From assembly GCA_017449765.1 (NCBI GenBank), contig JAFTFE010000059.1, positions 1-38,961 on the forward strand: a DNA stretch of 38,961 bases, written 5' to 3'. Source of the stretch: Lachnospiraceae bacterium (GTDB lineage: Bacteria > Bacillota > Clostridia > Lachnospirales > Lachnospiraceae). The translations under genes were made by a program, and so were the position numbers. Positions 18,323 to 25,993 of the stretch are shown piece by piece; position 1 is the first letter of the stretch, and every line of letters starts with the position of its first letter. Below the pieces are notes generated by a model that was given only the letters and a program-made list of their open reading frames with translations, was not told the DNA's origin and searched no databases.

Positions 18323-18853
18323 ATGGATGAATTAGAAAAAGTTGAAAAATTAAGACAGCGTGCAGATGTATCATATGAGGAAGCAAAACAGGCACTTAAT
18401 GAATGTAACGGTGACCTGCTTGATGCGATGGTTTACTTAGAGAAGCAGGGAAAGGTTAAGAAACCTGAGCAGACAACTTATACGACAAATGCTGAGAAAC
18501 AGCCTGAGTATGCGGATGTTCCTGCAGTCGTAAGAGAGGGCGAGCAAAGAAGCAGTGAGGAAAGCGTTGGTAAGAAGCTTGGTCGTATGTTCAAGAAAGC
18601 AGCAAGATACTTAAATGACAATCACCTCAAGGTAGAGCATAATGAAAAGACAATTATAAATGTTCCTTTGTGGGTTGCGGTTATAGCACTTCTTGCAGCA
18701 TGGTGGATACTCATAATACTTATAATCATTTCATTGTTCTGTGATTACAAGTACACTATAGAGGGAACAGGTAATAACGAAGAAGTAAACAGGGTTATGG
18801 AAAAGGCATCAGAGTTTACCGATCAGGTAAAGGATGAGTTCAAAAACAACTAA
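18323..18853 (+). CDS. UBA-like / DUF4342 domain protein
   Basis: A 176-residue protein. Residues 1-45 match the UBA-like helical domain found at the start of elongation factor Ts (VEKLRQRADVSYEEAKQALN then GDLLDAMVYL). Residues about 85-155 match DUF4342: a basic amphipathic stretch, VPLWVAVIALLAAWW, and one or two membrane helices. A charged tail follows. The function is not known. The DUF4342 arrangement next to a response regulator and kinase is one I recall from other Clostridia, so a role linked to that two-component system is plausible. GAGG precedes the ATG. The N-terminal fold is called ubiquitin-associated by history; nothing suggests it binds ubiquitin. Confidence 0.82.
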   Translation: MDELEKVEKLRQRADVSYEEAKQALNECNGDLLDAMVYLEKQGKVKKPEQTTYTTNAEKQPEYADVPAVVREGEQRSSEESVGKKLGRMFKKAARYLNDNHLKVEHNEKTIINVPLWVAVIALLAAWWILIILIIISLFCDYKYTIEGTGNNEEVNRVMEKASEFTDQVKDEFKNN

Positions 18854-18935
18854 TAATTTGTGTAATGTTGAGAAGAATTATTCGTGAAAGCGATTTAAGC
18901 GTGATAGTATTCATATTTGGATTAAGAGGTAAAAA

Positions 18936-19784
18936 ATGGGAGTAAAGATACTGGTAGTAGAGGATGAGGAAAAACTGGCGAGGTTCATTGAACTTGAACT
19001 TCGCCATGAAGGATATGAGGTTGAGAAGGCTTTTGACGGCAGGACAGCTCTCGATATGGCTATGTCAAATGATTATACTCTGATATTGCTTGATATTATG
19101 CTCCCGGGTTTAAACGGACTTGAGGTACTAAGACGGTTACAGATGGACAAGCCGACACCTGTTATACTTCTTACCGCAAGGGATGCAGTAATGGATAAGG
19201 TGTCGGGACTTGATGCCGGAGCAGTAGATTATATCACCAAGCCATTTGCGATAGAGGAGCTTCTGGCAAGGATAAGAGTTGCATTGAAATTACATTGTAG
19301 GGATATTAGTGAAAATGGTTTGAATAATGTGGTTAATAAAGCCGGTATGAGCTCGGATACAAATAGCAATAATACAAATACAGGTGGTATGAGTACGAGC
19401 ACAACAACGGATGGCACAGGGATTACATCAGAAATTGCTAGTACAGGAATTAATTCAAATCCTGCAAAAAGGTCAGCTCTGGGAGAAACATATACATGGA
19501 AAGCCCTTGTCCTTGATGTACCAAGGCACAGGGTTACATATAACGGCGAGGAAATCGAGCTTACCAACCGCGAGTTTTTGATGCTCAAGACTCTGCTTGA
19601 GAATATGGATATAGTCTTATCCCGTGATACACTGCTTGAGAGAGTGTGCGGTTATGAATATGTAGGTGAGACAAATGTAATAGATGTGTATGTAAGATAT
19701 TTAAGAACAAAGATAGATGAAGAGTACGGTGTGAAGATGATACAGACTGTACGTGGTGTGGGATATGTGATTAAGGCGGAGTAG
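18936..19784 (+). CDS. Response regulator, OmpR family, with a long low-complexity linker
   Basis: A 282-residue regulator, about 55 residues longer than usual. The receiver domain (1-120) has E9-D10, phosphoacceptor Asp53 in LLDIMLPG, LLTAR and Lys102 in TKPF. The winged helix (about 186-282) has the LTNREFLMLKTLLE and DVYVRYLRTKID patterns and ends VRGVGYVIKAE. Between them, residues about 122-185 form an insert rich in Asn, Ser, Thr and Gly. Such a flexible linker is uncommon in this family. The sensor kinase gene follows 44 bases after the stop (start at 19829). GAGG precedes the ATG. Confidence 0.93.
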   Translation: MGVKILVVEDEEKLARFIELELRHEGYEVEKAFDGRTALDMAMSNDYTLILLDIMLPGLNGLEVLRRLQMDKPTPVILLTARDAVMDKVSGLDAGAVDYITKPFAIEELLARIRVALKLHCRDISENGLNNVVNKAGMSSDTNSNNTNTGGMSTSTTTDGTGITSEIASTGINSNPAKRSALGETYTWKALVLDVPRHRVTYNGEEIELTNREFLMLKTLLENMDIVLSRDTLLERVCGYEYVGETNVIDVYVRYLRTKIDEEYGVKMIQTVRGVGYVIKAE

Positions 19785-19828
19785 AGAATCGGATTTATAG
19801 ATTTTTGATAATAAATGGAAGAGAGTAT

Positions 19829-21085
19829 ATGTCAGAAAATAACGATAAAAAACACAAAAAAGAAAGCAAAAAAACGTCCTCAATAGCCAAGAAGCTGAGC
19901 AGACAGCTTACCGGCAAGAAATGGGGACTTTTTATTGGTGCGGATTTATTCTTATTTATAGCTTTGTCGCTTGGATGGATGGTAGAACAGGAGATAAATA
20001 CGCTTGGGAATCTGGTATGGGACAGGTATAGGGTATTTCATATAAAGGACGGTATAAGTTCACTTACCTATGAGGTGTCATATGGGGGTGAGGAGTTAAT
20101 AAATGTGAATGCCTACAATGCATTTATATTTATCATTGGTGTAGTGTGTGTCGCATTTATATTTCAGATGCTTGATCTGATTTTTTCACATTATGCGGAA
20201 TATATGAGTATTAAGAAGACACTTAAACCTCTTGATGAGCTCGCATTAAAAGCAGACAAGATAAGCCGTATGTCATTTGATGAGGACAAGTTTCATCTTA
20301 TCGAGGATGCCATAACGCATATCAATCCTGAGGACGAGAAAACCCTATCACTTGGAAATGAGGATTTACGCGGGATTGAGACTGCCATGAACAATCTTCT
20401 TAAGAGGATGCACGATACATATAATCAGCAGGCAAGATTTGTAAATGACGCTTCCCACGAGCTTCGTACACCTATAGCTGTAATACAGGGTTATGCAAAT
20501 ATGCTTGACCGTTGGGGCAAGGAAGATGAGTCGGTATTGGATGAGTCAATCGCCGCAATCAAAAATGAATCCGAGCATATGAATCATCTGGTGGAACAGC
20601 TTTTATTCCTGGCAAGGGGAGACAGCGGCAGGAATGTGATGAATTTCGAAGATATATCTCTTAATGAAATGATGAAAGAGATATATGAGGAGTCACTTAT
20701 GATAGATGAGGAACACCCATATAGATTCTCCGATTCAGATGAGAATATAAGAGTAAATGCTGATGCTTCAATGTTAAAACAGGCAGTAAGAATCCTCGTT
20801 GATAATGCAGCTAAATACACACAAAAAGGCGACGAGATAAAGCTCTCCGTCGGGCGTAACGAATATGGCAGACCATACCTGCAGGTACAGGACAGCGGAA
20901 TCGGTATGGCGGAAGCAGATGTACAGCATATGTTTGAACGCTTCTACCGCTCAGATGAGGTAAGAAAGACACAGGGTACGGGTCTCGGACTATCCATATC
21001 CAAGTGGATAGTGGATAAACACAAGGGACATTTTGAAATCCTTTCCAGGACAGAGCTTGGAACTAGGATAAGGATTGTATTGTAA
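19829..21085 (+). CDS. Sensor histidine kinase with HAMP-like linker
   Basis: A roughly 418-residue kinase partnered with the preceding regulator. I chose ATG 19829, with GGAAGAGAG just upstream, over an in-frame TTG 24 bases earlier. A basic N-terminus leads to a membrane helix (about 30-50), an extracellular segment of about 50 residues, and a second helix (about 93-113). Next come a HAMP-like linker and the phosphoacceptor motif FVNDASHELRTPIAVIQGY. N-box (LVDNAAKYTQ), DSGIGM, FERFYR and GTGLGLSISKWIV motifs are all present, so it should be active. The signal is unknown. A strong terminator closes the unit. Confidence 0.93.
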   Translation: MSENNDKKHKKESKKTSSIAKKLSRQLTGKKWGLFIGADLFLFIALSLGWMVEQEINTLGNLVWDRYRVFHIKDGISSLTYEVSYGGEELINVNAYNAFIFIIGVVCVAFIFQMLDLIFSHYAEYMSIKKTLKPLDELALKADKISRMSFDEDKFHLIEDAITHINPEDEKTLSLGNEDLRGIETAMNNLLKRMHDTYNQQARFVNDASHELRTPIAVIQGYANMLDRWGKEDESVLDESIAAIKNESEHMNHLVEQLLFLARGDSGRNVMNFEDISLNEMMKEIYEESLMIDEEHPYRFSDSDENIRVNADASMLKQAVRILVDNAAKYTQKGDEIKLSVGRNEYGRPYLQVQDSGIGMAEADVQHMFERFYRSDEVRKTQGTGLGLSISKWIVDKHKGHFEILSRTELGTRIRIVL

Positions 21086-21090
21086 TAGTA

Positions 21091-21125
21091 TAGGAAGCAG
21101 TCGGTTGACTGCTTCCTAATTATTT
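21091..21125 (+). terminator. Rho-independent terminator after the kinase gene
   Basis: A perfect 12-pair stem (TAGGAAGCAGTC against GACTGCTTCCTA) with loop GGTT, followed by an AT-rich tail with TTATTT. It begins 5 bases after the stop codon. A close look-alike is found at 21807-21832. Confidence 0.85.
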
Positions 21126-21218
21126 ATTTACAAAAAATGACATATATTTTATTTTTTCGAATATAATATTTATAGATAGATATTTAGATATAGAATTTTT
21201 AATAAATATTATTTCCCA

Positions 21219-21247
21219 TTGACATTATATCTTTAGATTTATATAAT
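21219..21247 (+). promoter_or_regulatory. Perfect consensus sigma-A promoter
   Basis: TTGACA (21219-21224) and TATAAT (21242-21247) with exactly 17 bases between them. This is the only promoter in the window matching consensus at every position of both boxes. Expected transcription start is near 21254. It faces a structured, apparently non-coding stretch. Confidence 0.8.
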
Positions 21248-21253
21248 AATCAT

Positions 21254-21450
21254 AGAATGAAAAATTTCATTCAGGTGTGCTGACACCTTAAAAATCTGAC
21301 ATTTATGCTATTATTATAGGATAGTAAGTTGAGGAGCAACAGAAAAACTCTAAAGTTAAGCCGTTGTTGTAGGGCGGCAAGTTGGCAGACAACAGAAAAA
21401 TCAGCAAAAATGAATCTTAAAGAGTTGTCCATAATGGGCAGCTCTTTTTT
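21254..21450 (+). ncRNA. Probable structured small RNA or leader RNA, unclassified
   Basis: About 200 bases between a consensus promoter and a clear terminator, with no convincing reading frame. Hairpins in order: GAATGAAA paired with TTTCATTC (near 21255-21275); AGGTGT-GCTG-ACACCT; GTTG-AGGA-GCAAC; GCCG against CGGC; and GTTG-GCAGA-CAAC. Two of these are followed by the same AGAAAAA tail, so the core looks like a duplicated hairpin unit. The terminator (21417-21450) has a 10-pair stem and a T run. I do not recognise a riboswitch class: checks by eye against cyclic-di-GMP, SAM, preQ1, guanidine, fluoride and T-box consensus failed. It could be a trans-acting RNA or an attenuated leader for the remnant genes downstream. 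Confidence 0.5.
21417..21450 (+). terminator. Rho-independent terminator ending the structured RNA
   Basis: AGAGTTGTCC (21421-21430) pairs with GGGCAGCTCT (21436-21445), including two G-U pairs, followed by six T. An AAAG/TTTT extension lengthens the stem. Confidence 0.85.
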
Positions 21451-21473
21451 ACTTGAAAGAAGGTTACATCATA

Positions 21474-21800
21474 TTGAAAAGATACGATAAGAACTCAGTA
21501 TTAAAAATTATTATAAATGCTACTTATATTTCACAAGGCTATAAAATAAATGACATGCCTGAGGAAATAAAAGCTAAGATTGATATAGGTAATTCAACTG
21601 ATAAAGCAATGTTATAGAATAAAAATTGCATAGCACCGAGAGAGGTTGTAAAGCAAGTAGACGAGGTTTTAAAACTTATGCAGGCGCTTACGAAATATAC
21701 ATAGTGGGCGACAGTATTGAAATGGAAAGGAAGAGGTTTCAAAGGTTATTGAAAAACTTGAAACCGAGAATTTACAAAAGCAAAATTAAAACAAGCATTA
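21474..21800 (+). pseudogene. Short reading frames that look like decayed gene remnants
   Basis: A 47-codon frame (21474-21617, TTG start, GAAGG upstream) reads MKRYDKNSVLKIIINATY at its start and ends at TAG. After it, a second frame gives IAPREVVKQVDEVLKLMQAL before a stop near 21700. A third frame gives EEVSKVIEKLETENLQKQN before a stop near 21790. All three have protein-like composition with helical heptads, but each is broken, as expected for a gene hit by frameshifts. I do not recognise the parent family. The first frame could instead be a real small protein. Confidence 0.4.
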
Positions 21801-21805
21801 ATAAG

Positions 21806-21842
21806 TGGGAAACAGCCGGTTGACTGTTTCCCATAACTTTTA
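21806..21842 (+). terminator. Hairpin resembling the terminator at 21091
   Basis: GGGAAACAGCC (21807-21817) pairs with GACTGTTTCCC (21822-21832) with one mismatch and loop GGTT, followed by an AT-rich tail with CTTTT. The sequence shares CGGTTGACTG and the surrounding arm pattern with the terminator 716 bases upstream. It ends just before the metallopeptidase start codon. Confidence 0.6.
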
Positions 21843-21855
21843 TTATAATAATTCC

Positions 21856-22416
21856 ATGAATAACACAATCATCAAAAAATCAAAAAGAAAAACCATACAG
21901 ATAGAAATAAACGAAAACCTTGATATCATAGTCCGGGCACCAAACCGTATGTCGAGGTCTGCCATTCAAAGATTTATCAACGAACATTCGGATTGGATTG
22001 ATAAGCATATGGAACTTATGAGTAAAAAACTATCAGAGGGGGAAAATGTTCGGAAGCTGTCGTTGATAGAGTTTAATGAGCTTGTCAATTCGGCGAGGAT
22101 TGTTATACCTGCACGTGTTAGATATTATGCAGAACTAATAGGAGTTGACTATGGGAGAGTAACTGTTAGGAATCAGAAGACAAGGTGGGGAAGCTGCTCA
22201 ACTAAGGGTAATCTTAATTTTAATGTGGCTCTTATGAGAGCACCTATTGAGGTACTTGATTATGTGGTGGTACATGAGCTATGTCACAGAATTGAGATGA
22301 ATCATTCCGGGCGTTTTTGGAGTGAGGTGGAAAGAGTAATGCCTGATTATCGTGTGCATAGGAAGTGGCTTAAGGATAATGGTGGTAAATTGCTTATGGA
22401 GATTAATTTTGATTGA
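21856..22416 (+). CDS. YgjP-type (DUF45, M48-like) metal-dependent peptidase
   Basis: About 186 residues. The zinc motif is HELCH with a downstream His in NHSGRFW, giving the HExxH...H pattern of the YgjP/WSS1-like group. The core also has RKTIQIEI, IIVRAPNRMS and TRWGSCSTKGNLNFN, all conserved in the family. I placed the start at ATG 21856, where family similarity begins. The frame stays open upstream to GTG 21805, but that would put the hairpin inside the gene. No clear Shine-Dalgarno precedes the ATG, so expression may be low or leaderless. The substrate is unknown; relatives are proposed to act in DNA-protein crosslink or protein quality control. Confidence 0.88.
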   Translation: MNNTIIKKSKRKTIQIEINENLDIIVRAPNRMSRSAIQRFINEHSDWIDKHMELMSKKLSEGENVRKLSLIEFNELVNSARIVIPARVRYYAELIGVDYGRVTVRNQKTRWGSCSTKGNLNFNVALMRAPIEVLDYVVVHELCHRIEMNHSGRFWSEVERVMPDYRVHRKWLKDNGGKLLMEINFD

Positions 22417-22540
22417 ATGATATTAGTTCACAAATTATTTTGTCTGATATAACAAAGTATCATTTTACAAGATGGAGAAAATCAAAATAAGATAATTAAT
22501 AATTATAACAATTTGTTTATAAAATTTTTAGGAGAACGAT

Positions 22541-23443
22541 ATGTCAAAATTCAGTGAAATAACACGTAAAAACTTTTCAGAGTCAGATAAAAAAAGAGAT
22601 GCAGGATTAACTACGCCTGATGATATTGAAAGATATGATGATATAGTATATGGTGCGGATGAAGTATGGAATCTGCTCGATGTATATCGCCCGAAGGAGT
22701 ATGGCGATAAGAAGCTTCCTGTCATAGTAAGTGTACATGGTGGCGGCTGGGTATATGGTGATAAGGGCGTATATCAGTATTATTGCATGAGCCTTGCCGA
22801 AAGAGGCTTTGCTGTCGTGAACTTTACATACAGACTTGCACCCGAATACAAATTCCCTGCATCAGTCGAGGACACGGACAATGTATTCAGATGGATATAT
22901 GATAATGCGGAAACATACGGACTTGATACGGAGAATGTTTTCGCAGTCGGTGATTCGGCGGGAGCTCATATTCTTGGTGTATATTCAAATTTTATGACCA
23001 ACAAAGAATATGAAAAAAAGCTGATGGAATATGGGCAGATCAAAGAACCGCAGGATAAAATAAGCTTCAGAGCCATTGCTCTTAACTGCGGAAAATACAG
23101 TTTGGACAAAGCAGATGAGAGTAATCCTGACACGGAAGATATATTAAATGATTTTCTGGCTAATGGAGGTTATGAAGAAGAATTAAATCTCGTTAATGTA
23201 CTTGAACATATAACCGATAAATTCCCAACAGCGTATATAATGACCTGCTATGGCGATTTCTTAAAGAGCGAAGCAGGCAAGCTTACATCAAAGTTGGAAG
23301 AAGTTGGAGTGCCGTTTGAATATCATTTTTACGGCAGCAAGGATAATCCGCTTGGACACGTATTTCATTGCAATGTCAGGATTGAAGACGGGAAAAAATG
23401 CAATGATGATGAATGCGGATTTTTTAGAAAACATATAGATTAA
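22541..23443 (+). CDS. Alpha/beta hydrolase, esterase/lipase (HSL-like)
   Basis: A 300-residue cytoplasmic protein with no signal peptide. It has the oxyanion motif HGGGW, nucleophile Ser in GDSAGAH, a probable catalytic Asp in CYGDFL and a catalytic His in GHVFH: the layout of the hormone-sensitive-lipase/acetyl-esterase group. It probably hydrolyses short acyl esters, such as acetyl groups on carbohydrates. AGGAG precedes the ATG. It appears to be a single gene; the AT-rich DNA after it contains no clear terminator. Confidence 0.9.
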   Translation: MSKFSEITRKNFSESDKKRDAGLTTPDDIERYDDIVYGADEVWNLLDVYRPKEYGDKKLPVIVSVHGGGWVYGDKGVYQYYCMSLAERGFAVVNFTYRLAPEYKFPASVEDTDNVFRWIYDNAETYGLDTENVFAVGDSAGAHILGVYSNFMTNKEYEKKLMEYGQIKEPQDKISFRAIALNCGKYSLDKADESNPDTEDILNDFLANGGYEEELNLVNVLEHITDKFPTAYIMTCYGDFLKSEAGKLTSKLEEVGVPFEYHFYGSKDNPLGHVFHCNVRIEDGKKCNDDECGFFRKHID

Positions 23444-23496
23444 AAGTAAAATATAATTTCATATTTTTTATTTTTTAATAAAATTAAAAAATAGTA

Positions 23497-23554
23497 TTGA
23501 CAAATACAATTAGATTGTGTACAATCAATTCAAATAAAAGATTGCGCACAATCT
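23497..23554 (+). promoter_or_regulatory. Consensus promoter overlapped by OhrR/MarR-type inverted repeats
   Basis: TTGACA (23497-23502), 17 bases, then TACAAT (23520-23525). Overlapping the -10 box is the perfect inverted repeat GATTGT-GT-ACAATC (23513-23526). The stretch 23505-23521, TACAATTAGATTGTGTA, resembles the Bacillus OhrR operator (TACAATT with AATTGTA). A second repeat, AGATTGCGCACAATCT, is at 23539-23554, and a half-site lies near 23583. A repressor bound here would block RNA polymerase. The obvious candidate is the OhrR homologue encoded 2.4 kb downstream in the same operon, giving autoregulation. Confidence 0.75.
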
Positions 23555-23618
23555 ATTTTCTTGTAATTATTAAAAGATATGTTGCAATCTAAATAAGTAA
23601 AATCAGGAGGTAAGGAAT

Positions 23619-24164
23619 ATGAGTATTTATGAACAGAAAGTGGTAAACTTATATGGAGATGAGGTTGATTTAACTGAGTTTGAAGGAAAGGTAATGATGA
23701 TTTTTAACTCAGCTACACAGTGTGGATTTACACCTCAGTATGATGAGATTCAGGATTTGTATGAGAAGTATGCAGATCAGGGATTAGCTGTATTGGAATT
23801 CCCATGCGATCAGTTCGGACATCAGGCTCCGGGAACGGATGAAGAGATAGCAACATTTTGCGATGCGAGATTTGGACTTACATTCTCAAGATATTCAAAG
23901 GTAGACGTAAACGGTGAGAATGTATTACCTCTCTTTAAGATACTTACTGAGGCGCAGGGATTTGAAGGTTTTGACGCTGATAATCCGGCTTCCGAGATGC
24001 TTGATAATATGCTGGCAAAGGCTGATCCGGATTATAAGAATAACCCATCTATCAAGTGGAATTTTACCAAGTTCCTGGTTGACAGAGACGGCAATGTAGT
24101 AAGAAGATTTGAGCCGACGGCACCGATAGATAAGATTGAAGAAGCAATCGAGGAGCTTTTATAG
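23619..24164 (+). CDS. Glutathione peroxidase family thiol peroxidase
   Basis: A 181-residue peroxidase with catalytic Cys35 in NSATQCGFTPQY, the Gln motif in FPCDQFGHQ and the Trp-Asn pair in KWNFTKF, so the Cys-Gln-Trp-Asn site is complete. It uses Cys, not selenocysteine. Bacterial members of this family usually take electrons from thioredoxin rather than glutathione, consistent with thioredoxin and its reductase in the same operon. It has an extra segment of about 25 residues (near 113-140) before KWNF compared with its neighbour. AGGAGG precedes the ATG. It is the first gene after the OhrR-type operator. Confidence 0.93.
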   Translation: MSIYEQKVVNLYGDEVDLTEFEGKVMMIFNSATQCGFTPQYDEIQDLYEKYADQGLAVLEFPCDQFGHQAPGTDEEIATFCDARFGLTFSRYSKVDVNGENVLPLFKILTEAQGFEGFDADNPASEMLDNMLAKADPDYKNNPSIKWNFTKFLVDRDGNVVRRFEPTAPIDKIEEAIEELL

Positions 24165-24210
24165 AGTAAAAAATATTTAACATTAATTAAAGAATTTGGA
24201 GGATAATATT

Positions 24211-24681
24211 ATGGGATTTTATGATTATAAGGCAGTAAAAATGAATGGACAGGAAGTGTCAATGGAAGAATATAAAGGTAAGGTTGTATTGGTTGTCAAT
24301 ACAGCAAGCAAGTGTGGTTTTACACCGCAGTTTGAAGGTCTTGAAAAGATTTAGGAGGAGTACAAGGATCAGGGACTTGAGATACTCGGCTTCCCTTGTA
24401 ATCAGTTCGCAAGTCAGGATCCCGGAGATAATAAGCAGATTAATGAATTCTGCTCACTTAATTACGGAGTAACATTTACAATGTTCGAGAAGATTGATGT
24501 AAATGGTGACAATGCACATCCTTTATACAAATTCCTTAAGAATGAGAAGCATGGACTTGTGAAGAATATTAAGTGGAATTTTGAGAAATTCCTTATTGAC
24601 AGAGAGGGAAATGTCGTTGACAGATTCGGCTCTACAAAAACTCCGGAAAAGTTAGTTGACGATATCAAAAAATACTTGTAA
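24211..24681 (+). pseudogene. Second glutathione peroxidase, interrupted by an in-frame TAG
   Basis: Starting at ATG 24211 (GGAGG upstream), the frame encodes a normal peroxidase N-terminus with Cys in [12 protein letters not shown]. It then meets TAG at 24352-24354 (codon 48) and continues in the same frame as [18 protein letters not shown], with KWNFEKF and the usual C-terminus, to 24681. No other lesion is visible. Family members normally have Tyr at this place, and TAT or TAC to TAG is one base change. A fresh nonsense mutation, a sequencing error or amber read-through are all possible. An ATG at 24481 could only give a fragment lacking the active-site Cys. If intact it would be about 156 residues, a standard length. 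Confidence 0.85.
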
Positions 24682-24708
24682 GATATTTCTAAGAAAGCAG
24701 GGATAAAA

Positions 24709-25578
24709 ATGGATAGATATGATATAGCTATTATCGGAACAGGTCCGGGAGGACTTGAAGCTGCTATAACAGCTAAGATTCGTAATAAAAATATACTTCT
24801 TATCGGTAACAAGGATTTGAGTCTTAAGGTTGAGAAAGCACATACTATAAAGAATTATCTGGGTATACCGAGTGCTGGTGGAAGTGTTCTTGCAGAAGCC
24901 TTTAAGAAACATCTTGAAGATATGGATATAAGTATAACTGAGGATAAAATAAGCTCAGTATATGCTATGGGAGAATATTTTGCACTTCAGGGCGCTGATG
25001 TGATGTACGAGGCAACGACAGTCATACTTGCTACAGGTGTGGTGCTTGGAAAACCGTATCCGGGTGAAAATGAATATCTCGGTAAGGGCGTAAGCTATTG
25101 TGCAACCTGTGATGCACCTTTGTATCGTGGCAAAACTGCGGCGGTTTTAGGATTTAGTCCTAAGGAGGAAGCAGAGGCGGCATTTTTGGGAGAGGTATGC
25201 GAGAAGGTTTACTACTTTCCACAGTATAAGGAGCCGGTTGAACTTAGTAAAGAAAATGTAGAGATATGCATGGATAAGCCAAAGGAGATAAAGGGTGAGA
25301 TGACTGTAAATACCCTTGTTACCGAAGGCGGTGAAGTGAGTGTGGACGGTGTATTTATCCTTCGTGAGAGTGTAGCACCAAGCCAGCTTGTACCCGGACT
25401 TGAGACAGAGGATAATCATGTAAAAGTAAACCGAAAGCTTGAGACAAGTATACCGGGCTGCTTTGCCTGCGGAGACATTACGGGAACTCCGTATCAGTAT
25501 ATAAAGGCAGCGGGTGAAGGAAATGTGGCAGCTCTTTCAGCAGTTGCTTATCTTGATGAATTAAAACGTAAGTTGTAA
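24709..25578 (+). CDS. Thioredoxin reductase-like flavoprotein without NADPH motifs
   Basis: A 289-residue flavoprotein. FAD-binding GTGPGGLEAA (10-19), a redox-active CATC pair (131-134) and the C-terminal FAD motif ACGDITG with Q263 and AAGEG are all present. The usual NADPH-binding GGGDSA and HRR motifs are absent: the equivalent place reads VLGFSPKEEAEAA (146-158), and the domain is shorter than in standard enzymes of about 310 residues. This is the pattern of clostridial ferredoxin-dependent flavin thioredoxin reductases (FFTR) and the related DTR enzymes. It should reduce the thioredoxin encoded next. The electron donor is an inference. It starts 27 bases after the broken peroxidase. 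Confidence 0.88.
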   Translation: MDRYDIAIIGTGPGGLEAAITAKIRNKNILLIGNKDLSLKVEKAHTIKNYLGIPSAGGSVLAEAFKKHLEDMDISITEDKISSVYAMGEYFALQGADVMYEATTVILATGVVLGKPYPGENEYLGKGVSYCATCDAPLYRGKTAAVLGFSPKEEAEAAFLGEVCEKVYYFPQYKEPVELSKENVEICMDKPKEIKGEMTVNTLVTEGGEVSVDGVFILRESVAPSQLVPGLETEDNHVKVNRKLETSIPGCFACGDITGTPYQYIKAAGEGNVAALSAVAYLDELKRKL

Positions 25579-25667
25579 AATAGGCAAAGAAATGATAAAA
25601 TTCCAATTAGGAATAAAATTAAGAATCAGATAAAAAATATGATTATAAACTGAAGGAGGATTGGATT

Positions 25668-25976
25668 ATGGTAAAGGTTATCAATCAGGATGAATTTGAT
25701 GAGGTAAAAAACAGCGATTTGGCTGTAGTGGATTTCTCGGCAGTATGGTGTGGTCCTTGTAAGATGGTTGCACCTGTTCTTGAAGAGGTTTCAGAGGAAC
25801 TTGCTGATGTCAATTTCTTCAATATAGATGTTGACAAAAATATGGAGATTGCAAGAGAGTACAACATCACTAACATTCCTGCAATTCTTGTGTTAAAAAA
25901 GGGTGAGGTTGTTAATTCACAGATTGGATTTGCACCAAAGGATAAGCTTGTTGAGGTTATTAACAGCAGTAAGTAA
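25668..25976 (+). CDS. trxA: Thioredoxin
   Basis: A 102-residue thioredoxin with the standard active site WCGPC (27-31), the cis-Pro motif NIPAI and the buried Asp in VDFSA. It should carry electrons from the adjacent reductase to the peroxidases upstream. AGGAGG precedes the ATG. It lies 89 bases after the reductase, in a gap with a small ATTCC/GGAAT hairpin, and 17 bases before the OhrR gene. Confidence 0.95.
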   Translation: MVKVINQDEFDEVKNSDLAVVDFSAVWCGPCKMVAPVLEEVSEELADVNFFNIDVDKNMEIAREYNITNIPAILVLKKGEVVNSQIGFAPKDKLVEVINSSK

Positions 25977-25993
25977 TAAGTGAGGAGATAAGG

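Noticed and set aside
21254..21450. Cyclic-di-GMP riboswitch, considered because of the c-di-GMP genes in the window.
   Set aside because: The conserved core motifs of class I and class II cyclic-di-GMP riboswitches are absent.
24352..24354. The amber codon as a recoded selenocysteine or pyrrolysine.
   Set aside because: Selenocysteine uses TGA and would replace the catalytic Cys, which is present as TGT 13 codons earlier. Pyrrolysine is not expected in this family, and no supporting genes are in the window.
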